Assembly: GCA_017935675.1 (NCBI GenBank)
Contig: JAGBHE010000053.1
Span: 1-64,000, forward strand
Source: Clostridia bacterium
GTDB lineage: Bacteria; Bacillota; Clostridia; UBA1381
Reading direction: 5' to 3'
DNA: 64,000 bases
Part shown: positions 26,981 through 34,534 of the stretch, piece after piece
Layout of the letters: each line of letters opens with the position of its first letter
How positions within the stretch are numbered: the stretch's first letter is position 1
Translations under genes and position numbers: made by a program
The notes under the pieces: generated by a model
What the model was told of the DNA's origin: nothing
What the model saw: the letters and a program-made list of their open reading frames with translations, nothing else
The model's database searches: none

Positions 26981-27790
26981 CTAATCGTTATGAAGGCTTC
27001 GGAATTCCTCCGGGGTCATTCCCTCATACTGTCTGAAGATCAGACAAAAGTAGCTTATATCGTTAAAACCGACCTCTCTGCACAAATATTTAAGCTTTAT
27101 ATCAGTTGAAATAAGCAGCTGTTTGGCTCGGCTTATTCGATAGTTCTGAAGATATTTTATGGGTGTTACGCCGTAGGCGTTACGGAATATGCGGCAAAGA
27201 TAGCTTTTTGAAACATCGATCATTTCCGCAAGCTCGTCAAGAGTAAGGGGCTCCTTGTAATTATTTCTGATATAGTCAAGCACCGGAGCCATTTTTTTAT
27301 ACCGTTCATTGCTGTCAAGCTTTGCTGCGGAAGGACTGCTTCGCCGCTGCCGCGCCAGAATGCCCATCAGCTCGTATATGCGCAGAGACCTTATATAATC
27401 ATCCCCGGTTTCATTCAGTATGCGGCAAAGCTCCAGAATCCTTTTATTCTCCTCATCGTTCTTTACGGAAAAAACCTCAACCTCGGAGAAATCAAAATAT
27501 CTGAAAACATTCTCCGTACAGTCGCCCGCAAAAACAAAAAAATACATCTGCCATCTTTTTGAAACAGGATAATATTCATGAGGCACACGGGGAGAAAAAA
27601 GAAAAACATCTCCGCGGCATATGCTGCGCTCCTCATTGCGGCTTACAAACTTCCCCTCTCCGTCAACACATACAGATATCTGATATGCGGCGTAGCCCTC
27701 ATTTCTTATCACATGATACTGATGCTCCTTAAATCCGGTTCTGATTACATTTATGGGCAGCAGCCTGCCTCTGTCAAATTCACCCTTCAT
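26981..27790 (-). CDS. AraC-family regulator with cupin sensor domain
   Basis: 269 residues, soluble. An N-terminal cupin-like arm (AraC_binding; SVCVDGEGKFVS ... SPRVPHEYYP, about 1-100) and a C-terminal AraC double helix-turn-helix (LTLDELAEMIDVSKSYLCRIF, then LKYLCREVGFNDISYFCLIF) are clear. It is the first gene of an operon with the GH78 rhamnosidase and SGNH hydrolase, so it most likely responds to a sugar released from that substrate, for example rhamnose; the ligand is inferred. GGAGA precedes the ATG. Confidence 0.88.
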   Translation of the reverse strand: MKGEFDRGRLLPINVIRTGFKEHQYHVIRNEGYAAYQISVCVDGEGKFVSRNEERSICRGDVFLFSPRVPHEYYPVSKRWQMYFFVFAGDCTENVFRYFDFSEVEVFSVKNDEENKRILELCRILNETGDDYIRSLRIYELMGILARQRRSSPSAAKLDSNERYKKMAPVLDYIRNNYKEPLTLDELAEMIDVSKSYLCRIFRNAYGVTPIKYLQNYRISRAKQLLISTDIKLKYLCREVGFNDISYFCLIFRQYEGMTPEEFRSLHND

Positions 27791-27839
27791 AGCTTTCTCC
27801 GTTTCCGCAATTTTTAAATACCGTCAGACAATTGACCCT

Positions 27840-27901
27840 AACACAAGGGGACGGTTCTCCTGTGTTTGCTTTCGAACACAGGAGAACCGTCCCCTCGTGT
27901 T
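27840..27901. repeat. Palindromic interspersed repeat, copy C (hairpin)
   Basis: Two 27-bp arms (27840-27866 and 27875-27901) are inverse complements but for one position, with an 8-bp loop. The left arm starts AACACAAGGGGACGGTTCTC. It sits four bases after the DUF4340 stop codon and can act as that operon's transcription terminator. Confidence 0.85.
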
Positions 27902-27905
27902 GATT

Positions 27906-29273
27906 TTATTCGCCGGATGAGCTGATAATATTTTCTATATTGGTGCTGACATTATCAAAGTTCTTTTTAAGAACAATATATACTGTTCCGTCACTTTTCT
28001 GTACAGCATAGTTTCTCTCATCATATTCATAATATACAGCAGTATCCGCAGACCCGTCGTTGAAAGTAAAGGTGACCTCACCAACCTTTGCTCCCATACC
28101 GGGATTTTCGGAAGCGGAGGTAAACAGTATTCCTATAACCTCCTGATACGCTTTCTTGAATTTATCCTCCTCTGTGGACTGACCGTTAATTGTATATGCA
28201 ATGTTCTCTGCATCGGTCCTGTCTATGGAAAGCTCATATGTGCTTTTCCCGCTGTATACCACCTTTGAGATATCATCAATATTAAAAATCTGAATAAACT
28301 TATTTATATACTCAAAGGGTCTGAAATCAGAGGCAATCTTAAGCAGAGAAGAATCCATGGTAAATATACTGTTGTTCCCCTCATAAACAGCATAAACATC
28401 TCCGTTTTCATCAGTATTACCAAGCTTAATCACATGGTCGCCGGAAGCGTCCGTAATCTTATAGGTATATGCACCGATTCCGTACCTTGACGCATTTTCG
28501 GTTGTATCCTCAACTATCTTTCTTGCGGTTATTGCGGAAATACCTTCAAAAAGCTTTGAGAATTTCTGACCCGATACATATTCAACATACGGATATGACA
28601 TAACAAGAGTTTCGTTTACGGCATGGGGCAGAATATCGCTGTCTGTCTTTTCATGTATTTCCGTAATACGCTCATTGCCCTTATAAAGCTCAAACTTCTT
28701 TACAGAGGTCATGTCAAGAGTTCCTATATTCGTATTTTTGTATTCCTCCGCACCCTTGAAATAATAATCCCCGTAATAGGTTGAGATAAGATACACCTTA
28801 TCGGAATCACCTGTCATGGCATAATATCCGTCGTCCGTCGGCGCTTTATCACCGATTTTTAATAGAGCGGTGCTGCCGTCCGAAAGGTGTGCGGTTACGC
28901 TTGCAGCCGGAGCATCAAGTCCGTAATCTTCAAGATTGTCTGCATTCTCCTTTATTATCCGCTTTGCCGTCAGCTTTTTCAAGTTTGAGAACGGACTCCC
29001 GAGACTTGCAGAAGTCAGATTTGCATTTTCAAGTCCGACAATTGTAAATCCATCATCAACTCTTTTTATGGTATAGCTTCCCTTTTCGTTTGTTATGTCA
29101 AGACTTACAATATCCTCATCATTCATTTCAAGAACAACTATCTGAGCGGTTTCTGTCGCCTCCGGTTCAGCCTCCTGTGCCGGCTCCCATTTAACAGCCC
29201 AAAAATACATACCAAGCAGTATACCGATAGCAGCAACAGCGATAATTATATTACGCAAAAGCTTATTTTTCAT
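27906..29273 (-). CDS. DUF4340-domain membrane-anchored protein
   Basis: 455 residues with one N-terminal transmembrane helix (IIIAVAAIGILLGMYFWAV) and an extracytoplasmic remainder. Repeated beta-rich blocks of the DUF4340 type are present (LTAKRIIKENADNLEDYGLD and a second ARKIVEDTTENASRYGIG), each with the YGLD/YGIG turn. Such proteins are regularly encoded after GldG-like proteins in ABC exporter operons. It is the last of four genes here, 24 bp after the GldG-like gene. Role unknown; it probably belongs to the same envelope complex. Confidence 0.82.
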   Translation of the reverse strand: MKNKLLRNIIIAVAAIGILLGMYFWAVKWEPAQEAEPEATETAQIVVLEMNDEDIVSLDITNEKGSYTIKRVDDGFTIVGLENANLTSASLGSPFSNLKKLTAKRIIKENADNLEDYGLDAPAASVTAHLSDGSTALLKIGDKAPTDDGYYAMTGDSDKVYLISTYYGDYYFKGAEEYKNTNIGTLDMTSVKKFELYKGNERITEIHEKTDSDILPHAVNETLVMSYPYVEYVSGQKFSKLFEGISAITARKIVEDTTENASRYGIGAYTYKITDASGDHVIKLGNTDENGDVYAVYEGNNSIFTMDSSLLKIASDFRPFEYINKFIQIFNIDDISKVVYSGKSTYELSIDRTDAENIAYTINGQSTEEDKFKKAYQEVIGILFTSASENPGMGAKVGEVTFTFNDGSADTAVYYEYDERNYAVQKSDGTVYIVLKKNFDNVSTNIENIISSSGE

Positions 29274-29297
29274 GTTATCAACTTGTCTCCTTTCGGC

Positions 29298-30707
29298 TTA
29301 CCTGTACCTTCTGCGCCACCATACTACAATCCCTGCTGCAAAAATCACAATAGGAAGTATATAAAGCAGAAGAATTTTTACAAGAATCATCTGTGACTGT
29401 GACATTGTAAGGGCTTCATCGCTTATCTGCTTTGCACGGATATCAAGCACATCGCTGCTTTCTGTCATAAATGATGCCGCGTTCAGAAGGAAGTCCCCGT
29501 TTGCGTAGCTGCTCTGAGAAAGAAGTCCGTCAGTTTCTACCGCCGCAAGAGAACCGAGCACAAACAGTCTTGACGCCACGTTGTCAGAATTATATTTGGT
29601 AGTCATTACAGCAACATTGAGAGGTCCTGTCGTGTCGGATTCATCCTTTGAAGCACTTGAAGCACTCAGGTCGGTTTCGCCCCAGGAGCTTTCGGTTGTT
29701 TTAAGAAGGACATCATGCTGAGCATGATAAACATTATTATCCCTTACCGTAATGCTTCTTGTCATGGGTGACATAAAATTAAGCTTCTGCGCCGAAAGAT
29801 TTTCCGTTATGTCATGCTGCTGCATAATCGGCGCGGGAACAGAACCGCCATACTGTGAGCGGTATGCGTGATTCGGGTCGCTTTCAATAATGTAATCATT
29901 TTCAATTGTAACTCCCCAATCGGAAATGTATTCCGCAAGGTGCGCAGGAATATCCTTTCCCGGCTGCATGAACAGCATAATCTGCCCGGCTTTATCGGCA
30001 TATACGTCAATAGCGTTTATTTCCTCCGCCGTAAAGTCCTTGGACGGGTCTGCAATAACAAGTATTGACGCATCCTCCGGCACCTCTGACATTCCGAGGT
30101 TTAAGGGTTCACAGGTATAGCCCTCACCCTCAAAAAGAGACTTAAGATTACTGCAGCTATATTCGTCATGACCCTCGGTAAAGTACACTTTTATCTGAGA
30201 GCCGGTTCCGGTTACATTCATAATAGCGGCGGTCATCTTTTTCTCCATGTCAATGGAAACGGAGTTTGTATATTGATTTGAGCTGTACAGTTCATTGAAT
30301 GAAATAACCCTGAATTTGTCGCCGCAGGTCACAATAACGCTTCCCACATCAACGGAATCACCGTTTGCTTCAAATTTTTTTACAAAGGTAGGGTCATTGT
30401 ACGGGTCAACATATGTAACATGAAACTTGTCCGAAAGGGTCTGATATTTTGCTAAATATTCCCGCACATAGCTCGCATATTCGTTTGATATATCCTCCGG
30501 ATAAAGAGCGTAAACCTCAATATCTGATGTAAGTCCTTTGGTTATCTCCTTTGTCTGCTCGGAAAATTCATAAACACCCTCACGGGTCAGGTCAATTTTC
30601 ATAGGCTTTTTCTCGGCAATAATGCCGACAACAAGATTAAGAAGCACCACGCAGACAAGCACTGCAACTATTGTTATTGCAGCATTAATTCTAAGTTTAT
30701 TCTTCAT
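29298..30707 (-). CDS. GldG-like ABC exporter-associated protein
   Basis: 469 residues. An N-terminal helix (TIVAVLVCVVLLNLVVGII), a long extracytoplasmic domain and a C-terminal helix followed by WWRRRYR give an in-out-in topology. The extracytoplasmic part has the GldG/ABC-type uncharacterised domain pattern (LTREGVYEFSEQT, YALYPEDI, VTGTGSQIKVYFTEGHDEY). In gliding Bacteroidota GldG partners GldA and GldF; Clostridia have homologous operons of unknown cargo and no gliding is implied. It lies 18 bp after the permease gene. Confidence 0.85.
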   Translation of the reverse strand: MKNKLRINAAITIVAVLVCVVLLNLVVGIIAEKKPMKIDLTREGVYEFSEQTKEITKGLTSDIEVYALYPEDISNEYASYVREYLAKYQTLSDKFHVTYVDPYNDPTFVKKFEANGDSVDVGSVIVTCGDKFRVISFNELYSSNQYTNSVSIDMEKKMTAAIMNVTGTGSQIKVYFTEGHDEYSCSNLKSLFEGEGYTCEPLNLGMSEVPEDASILVIADPSKDFTAEEINAIDVYADKAGQIMLFMQPGKDIPAHLAEYISDWGVTIENDYIIESDPNHAYRSQYGGSVPAPIMQQHDITENLSAQKLNFMSPMTRSITVRDNNVYHAQHDVLLKTTESSWGETDLSASSASKDESDTTGPLNVAVMTTKYNSDNVASRLFVLGSLAAVETDGLLSQSSYANGDFLLNAASFMTESSDVLDIRAKQISDEALTMSQSQMILVKILLLYILPIVIFAAGIVVWWRRRYR

Positions 30708-30725
30708 GTCGGTCTCCTTTCAAAA

Positions 30726-31430
30726 TCAAGAATATCTTCTTTTCTCAATAACCTTAACCGTAAGGAATAAGAAAACAAAAATGAAGCTTATAAAGAATAT
30801 TACATTGGCAATATTCAATATTCCCGTTTCAAAATCTCCGTAGCGCTTGAACAGAGAAAGAGAGCTTACAACTTTACTTATCTTCTCGTTTGATATGCTT
30901 GAAGCAATATAATCAAAAAAGTTGATCAGAAGAAGCACGCCAAAGGTGAAAACAGCTGAAATCATCTGGTTTTCCGTCAGAGACGATATGAATACGCCCA
31001 CGGATATTAGAGCGCCCCACAAAAGTATGAATCCGAAATATCCGCCTATACATTCACCCAGCGGCGGATCGCCGAATATAAACAGCGTAATCGGGAAAAC
31101 CATGGAAACTGCAAGTGTTATCAGGAAAACACATACTGCTGCAAAGTACTTTCCCAGAACAATATCCGACACCTTGACCGGCGCAGTAAGAAGCAGCTGA
31201 TCCGTTTTTTTATTTTTTTCCTCTGACAAAAGCCGCATCGTCAGTATTGAGATAAGGAAAAGAAATATTACGTTTACGTTTGAAAACAGCGAACCGATAT
31301 CGGCTACTCCGTAGGCAATCGGACCGTTTATAAAGAAAAATGCATTAATCAGTATAAAAACTCCCATAAACACATAGCCAAGGGGAGACATAAAATAGCT
31401 TTTTAATTCTTTAATCAGTATTGCTTTCAT
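30726..31430 (-). CDS. ABC-2 type permease (GldF-like)
   Basis: 234 residues with six membrane helices, starting IKELKSYFMSPLGYVFMGVF, the typical beginning of GldF/NosY-like ABC-2 permeases. RLLSEEKNKKTDQLLLTAPV (about residues 65-85) is the conserved cytoplasmic block of this family. The gene overlaps the ATPase gene by four bases (ATGA), so the two are co-translated. It is the membrane channel of the exporter formed with the ATPase and the GldG-like protein. Confidence 0.88.
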   Translation of the reverse strand: MKAILIKELKSYFMSPLGYVFMGVFILINAFFFINGPIAYGVADIGSLFSNVNVIFLFLISILTMRLLSEEKNKKTDQLLLTAPVKVSDIVLGKYFAAVCVFLITLAVSMVFPITLFIFGDPPLGECIGGYFGFILLWGALISVGVFISSLTENQMISAVFTFGVLLLINFFDYIASSISNEKISKVVSSLSLFKRYGDFETGILNIANVIFFISFIFVFLFLTVKVIEKRRYS

Positions 31431-32515
31431 TGCTGAGCCTCCTGTTCATCCTCAGATTCTGTTTCCGGAGCTTCCGCCGCCCGGAGCTCTTCGGAGTCCT
31501 CCTCCTGTGCAGCTTCTGCTTCCTGCTCCTCTGCCGCTTCGGCGGCAGCTGCCTCAAGCTCCCTTGCCTGAAGCCATTCATCGTCTGTATAATCCCTGAA
31601 TACATCCTCAATTGACCTGGTTGTAGCGGTAAACTCAAGCAAAGGTATTCCGGCAGACGCAAAGGCATTAAACACCTGTGCCCGTATATCCGTATCCTCG
31701 GAGGTCTTCATATTGAAGGCACACGCCGCCTCCTCGCCGCACTCCGCCTCTTCATATTCAACCCCCATTGCTTCAAGGATTCCGGCGGCAGACGCAGCGT
31801 CGGACATAGCCGTAATTCTGTATGTATTTATTCCGCCGCTCTCAAGACTTAACAAAGTATCGCATGCCCTTATTTTCCCCTGATGTATTATTATAACCTT
31901 ATCGCATACAGCCGTTACCTCCTGAAGAATATGAGTGCTCAGGATTACTGTCTTCTCCCTGCCTATCAGTCTGATAACATCACGTATTTCCATTATCTGA
32001 GACGGGTCAAGCCCCACTGTAGGCTCGTCCAGAATAAGAACCTCCGGATCTCCGATCAATGCCTGGGCAAGTCCCACTCTCTGCTTGTAGCCCTTTGAAA
32101 GATTCCTTATCATTCTGTGGGCAACATCCATAAGCTTTACAAGCGCCATGCACTCGGCAATATGCTTTTTCTTGTCCTTTTTACACTTTTTAAGGTCAAA
32201 TACAAAGCAAAGGTACTCATAAACCGTCATGTCCTGATAAAGCGGCGGTATTTCGGGAAGATATCCAATCTTGGCTTTTGCACCGATAGGATTCTCCAAG
32301 GTATTAATTCCACACACGCGCACCTCACCCTTTGACGGAGATAAATATCCCGTTACAATATTCATTGTAGTGGATTTTCCGGCTCCGTTCGGGCCTAAAA
32401 AACCGACAATCTCTCCGCGGTCAACGGAAAACGAAACATTGTCAAGAACCGTTTTGTCCCCGTAGCTTTTGCACAGCCCGGTAATTTCAAGAGCTTTTAT
32501 TTCCTGATTTTCCAA
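31427..32515 (-). CDS. ABC exporter ATPase (GldA-like) with acidic C-terminal tail
   Basis: About 362 residues. The start is the TTG at 32513-32515, with GGGAGG seven bases upstream; a longer ATG reading lacks a site. Walker A GPNGAGKST (about residue 41), signature LSKGYKQRVGLAQAL, Walker B VLILDEPTVGLDP and the His-switch STHILQE are intact. After the usual C-terminal accessory domain there is a 43-residue Ala/Glu-rich tail (31430-31558), highly negatively charged, which ordinary family members lack. First gene of the four-gene exporter operon. Confidence 0.9.
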   Translation of the reverse strand: MENQEIKALEITGLCKSYGDKTVLDNVSFSVDRGEIVGFLGPNGAGKSTTMNIVTGYLSPSKGEVRVCGINTLENPIGAKAKIGYLPEIPPLYQDMTVYEYLCFVFDLKKCKKDKKKHIAECMALVKLMDVAHRMIRNLSKGYKQRVGLAQALIGDPEVLILDEPTVGLDPSQIMEIRDVIRLIGREKTVILSTHILQEVTAVCDKVIIIHQGKIRACDTLLSLESGGINTYRITAMSDAASAAGILEAMGVEYEEAECGEEAACAFNMKTSEDTDIRAQVFNAFASAGIPLLEFTATTRSIEDVFRDYTDDEWLQARELEAAAAEAAEEQEAEAAQEEDSEELRAAEAPETESEDEQEAQQ

Positions 32516-32557
32516 AGTACTTCCTCCCTCGAAATATATATTTTTCACATGTAAAAG

Positions 32558-32586
32558 ATTATATCATAAAGAATATAAAACTACAA
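32558..32586 (-). promoter_or_regulatory. Promoter of the ABC exporter operon
   Basis: On the minus strand TTGTAG (32581-32586), a 17-bp spacer and TATAAT (32558-32563), about 43 bp upstream of the TTG start. Confidence 0.6.
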
Positions 32587-32647
32587 TATTCGCGAAAGAA
32601 AATTCATAATTTTTTTACTTAATATATCAGAGTATTCAGCCAAAGAA

Positions 32648-32682
32648 AAGGGATAAAATCCAAAGCATGAATTTTATCCCTT
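32648..32682 (-). terminator. Terminator after the SGNH hydrolase gene
   Basis: A 12-bp perfect stem, AAGGGATAAAAT (32648-32659) with ATTTTATCCCTT (32671-32682). Read on the minus strand the stem runs into TTTTCTTT, and it lies 30 bp after the stop of the hydrolase. Confidence 0.7.
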
Positions 32683-32711
32683 GCAATCGGCTGATATGCT
32701 CAGACTTCAAG

Positions 32712-33509
32712 CTACCATCTTGCACCTGCGTTATGCACAGGCTTTCCTATAAACGCAGTCTGAGAAAAATCCTCCATATTATTTCTGATTATATAATCAA
32801 TATACGATTCAAACATTTTTGCAGTCAGCCTGTATCCGGCAGCGTTTAAATGGCCTCCGAGATAAAAGCTCTTTTTAAATTCATCATCATATGCAGGCGC
32901 ATATTTTCTGATATCAAGTACATATGTATATTCAAAAAGTTCAGCAAATTCATAAAGCAGCTCACGATGCCTGTCCTCTGCCGCCCGGCGTTCCTCTCCC
33001 CTGCCGTTCGGAATCGTTACAAGGAAAAACCTTGCTTTTGGCTGTATCAGCTTCAAACGCTGTATTATCTGCGCGTAATATCCGGCAAAGGTTTTTTTGT
33101 TATTTTCCCAGTTCTCCTTATCAACATCACTGATATCACCGAGCTTTTCGCCGTTTGCAGTTATGTCATTGACTCCCATTGCTATAATATACGCCTGACA
33201 TCTCTTTTCCGGATTCCAATAATCATTATCGGTTGCGAAGGTCTCACAATACTCCTTTGCAGTCATGCCTCCTCTCGAAAAATTGCAGACCGTGCACCCT
33301 ATATCGCGGGCCATATATTGTCCCCATGAATATTCAAAATAATCATGATATCCCTTGTTGCCTTCTTCATCAAGTGATTCCATCTCACCTGATGAAAGGC
33401 TGTCGCCTATGCAGCCTATCTTACGGAATATTCCGCAAAAGCCTCCGTCCGTAACTATTCTGTCAAGGGGCTTTTCGTTATTGTCACTTAAAAAATTTTT
33501 TAAATCCAT
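32712..33509 (-). CDS. SGNH/GDSL-family hydrolase (acetylxylan/rhamnogalacturonan esterase-like)
   Basis: About 265 residues, no signal peptide. The ATG at 33509 has GGAGG six bases upstream; the longer reading starts inside the promoter and is excluded. Block I CIGDSLSSGEMES carries the nucleophile Ser, block II SRGGMTAKEY the oxyanion Gly, block III AMGVNDITANG the Asn, and FYLGGHLNAAGY the catalytic His. It has its own strong promoter and terminator and is divergent from an AraC regulator. It probably removes acyl groups from sugars; substrate not determined. Confidence 0.82.
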   Translation of the reverse strand: MDLKNFLSDNNEKPLDRIVTDGGFCGIFRKIGCIGDSLSSGEMESLDEEGNKGYHDYFEYSWGQYMARDIGCTVCNFSRGGMTAKEYCETFATDNDYWNPEKRCQAYIIAMGVNDITANGEKLGDISDVDKENWENNKKTFAGYYAQIIQRLKLIQPKARFFLVTIPNGRGEERRAAEDRHRELLYEFAELFEYTYVLDIRKYAPAYDDEFKKSFYLGGHLNAAGYRLTAKMFESYIDYIIRNNMEDFSQTAFIGKPVHNAGARW

Positions 33510-33540
33510 TATTATTTCCTCCGGCTTTTTTTTCGGTCTC

Positions 33541-33569
33541 AGTATACCACATGTTTCATTCGATGTCAA
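33541..33569 (-). promoter_or_regulatory. Promoter of the SGNH hydrolase gene
   Basis: On the minus strand TTGACA (33564-33569), exactly 17 bp, then TATACT (33541-33546): near-consensus vegetative promoter, about 30 bp upstream of the ATG. It fixes the start at 33509. Confidence 0.8.
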
Positions 33570-33611
33570 GATGCCGGAAGAAAATTTATTTTCATTATTT
33601 TTTCAAAATCA

Positions 33612-33640
33612 TTGCAATTATTTGTTTTTTATGATACAAT
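33612..33640 (+). promoter_or_regulatory. Promoter of the AraC regulator gene
   Basis: TTGCAA (33612-33617), 17-bp spacer, TACAAT (33635-33640), 32 bp ahead of the ATG. It is divergent from the hydrolase promoter, so one regulator site could control both. Confidence 0.65.
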
Positions 33641-33672
33641 AAACATAACATGCGAAAGGGAAGTGATGAATT

Positions 33673-34500
33673 ATGGACGTACAGGATATTGATATACATG
33701 TTGACGGAAATGACTTTTCTTATTCGCATTCACGAAACGACGGCGAAATTAATAAAAACTTTATATTGCACAATCATAATGACAGCTTTGAAACCCTTAT
33801 TTTTCTTGACGGAAATGCGGATTTCATTGTTGAAGGATCGGTTTACAGCATGAAAAAAGGCGATATCGTAATTGCCGGAAGCAATGAGCTTCACCGTATG
33901 GTTGTGCGCTCCGAGGGTAAATATGAAAGAATAGTTATAACAACAAATTATAAATTTTTCTACATGCTGCCGGAGCTTAAAAGTATTTTTATAAACAGAA
34001 AGCTCGGAACAGGCAATCTTTTATGCCTCAGTCCCAAAGAGAATGAGCTGATACATGAAATCTGCGGAAAAATAGAATATTACATCAGTACATATCCCGA
34101 TGATGAGCTGCGATCGCAGGTTATCCGCAATCTTATTTCGGAAATAATGTATCTTATCAACAAATCCGACTATATCAAGGAAAACATAAAATCAACAGAC
34201 CAGCGTGTGAAACAGATTCTTATATACATAAACGATCATCTTACCGAGCGGATAACCTTAGATGAAATTGCAGATATTTTTTTTATCAGCAAGTATCACC
34301 TTTGCAGAATTTTCAAAAAACACACAGGCATGACCTTGACGCGATATATTAATTACAAGCGTCTGATTCTTGCACGGGAAATACATGCGGGAGGGAAAAA
34401 TCTCATTGACTCCAGCCTTGACGCAGGCTTTGACAGCTATTCTACATTTTATAAAATATTTAAAAAAGAAATGGGCTATTCCCCAAGATGCGGAGGATAA
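33673..34500 (+). CDS. AraC-family regulator with cupin sensor domain
   Basis: 275 residues. The N-terminal cupin part (HNHNDSFETLIFLDGNADFIV, abridged; AGSNELHRM) would bind a small ligand. The C-terminal AraC domain has two helix-turn-helix units (ITLDEIADIFFISKYHLCRIF, then LIDSSLDAGFDSYSTFYKIF). It ends soon after the second unit (YSPRCGG). It is divergent from an SGNH hydrolase, the likely target. A strong terminator follows at once. The inducer is unknown. Confidence 0.88.
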   Translation: MDVQDIDIHVDGNDFSYSHSRNDGEINKNFILHNHNDSFETLIFLDGNADFIVEGSVYSMKKGDIVIAGSNELHRMVVRSEGKYERIVITTNYKFFYMLPELKSIFINRKLGTGNLLCLSPKENELIHEICGKIEYYISTYPDDELRSQVIRNLISEIMYLINKSDYIKENIKSTDQRVKQILIYINDHLTERITLDEIADIFFISKYHLCRIFKKHTGMTLTRYINYKRLILAREIHAGGKNLIDSSLDAGFDSYSTFYKIFKKEMGYSPRCGG

Positions 34501-34503
34501 AAG

Positions 34504-34533
34504 CTGCGTCCGTTGTTTCCGGACGCAGTTTTT
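34504..34533. terminator. Bidirectional terminator between AraC gene and P-type ATPase
   Basis: CTGCGTCCG (34504-34512) pairs with CGGACGCAG (34520-34528), followed on the plus strand by TTTTTATTATTTTTT. It starts three bases after the regulator's stop and ends just before the convergent ATPase stop. Confidence 0.85.
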
Positions 34534-34534
34534 A

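Noticed and set aside
31411-31668. 85-codon Arg/Gln-rich minus-strand frame
   Set aside because: Shadow of the repetitive acidic-tail coding sequence of the ABC ATPase in another frame.
27906-32515. True gliding-motility apparatus
   Set aside because: Only the ABC part is similar to GldA/F/G; no GldK-N, SprA or other type 9 secretion genes are visible.
32850-33329. 159-codon open frame on the plus strand
   Set aside because: Antisense to the SGNH hydrolase, no ribosome site, composition of a shadow frame.
33510-33569. 20-codon N-terminal extension of the SGNH hydrolase
   Set aside because: It begins in the TTGACA element of a strong promoter; the ATG at 33509 has GGAGG.
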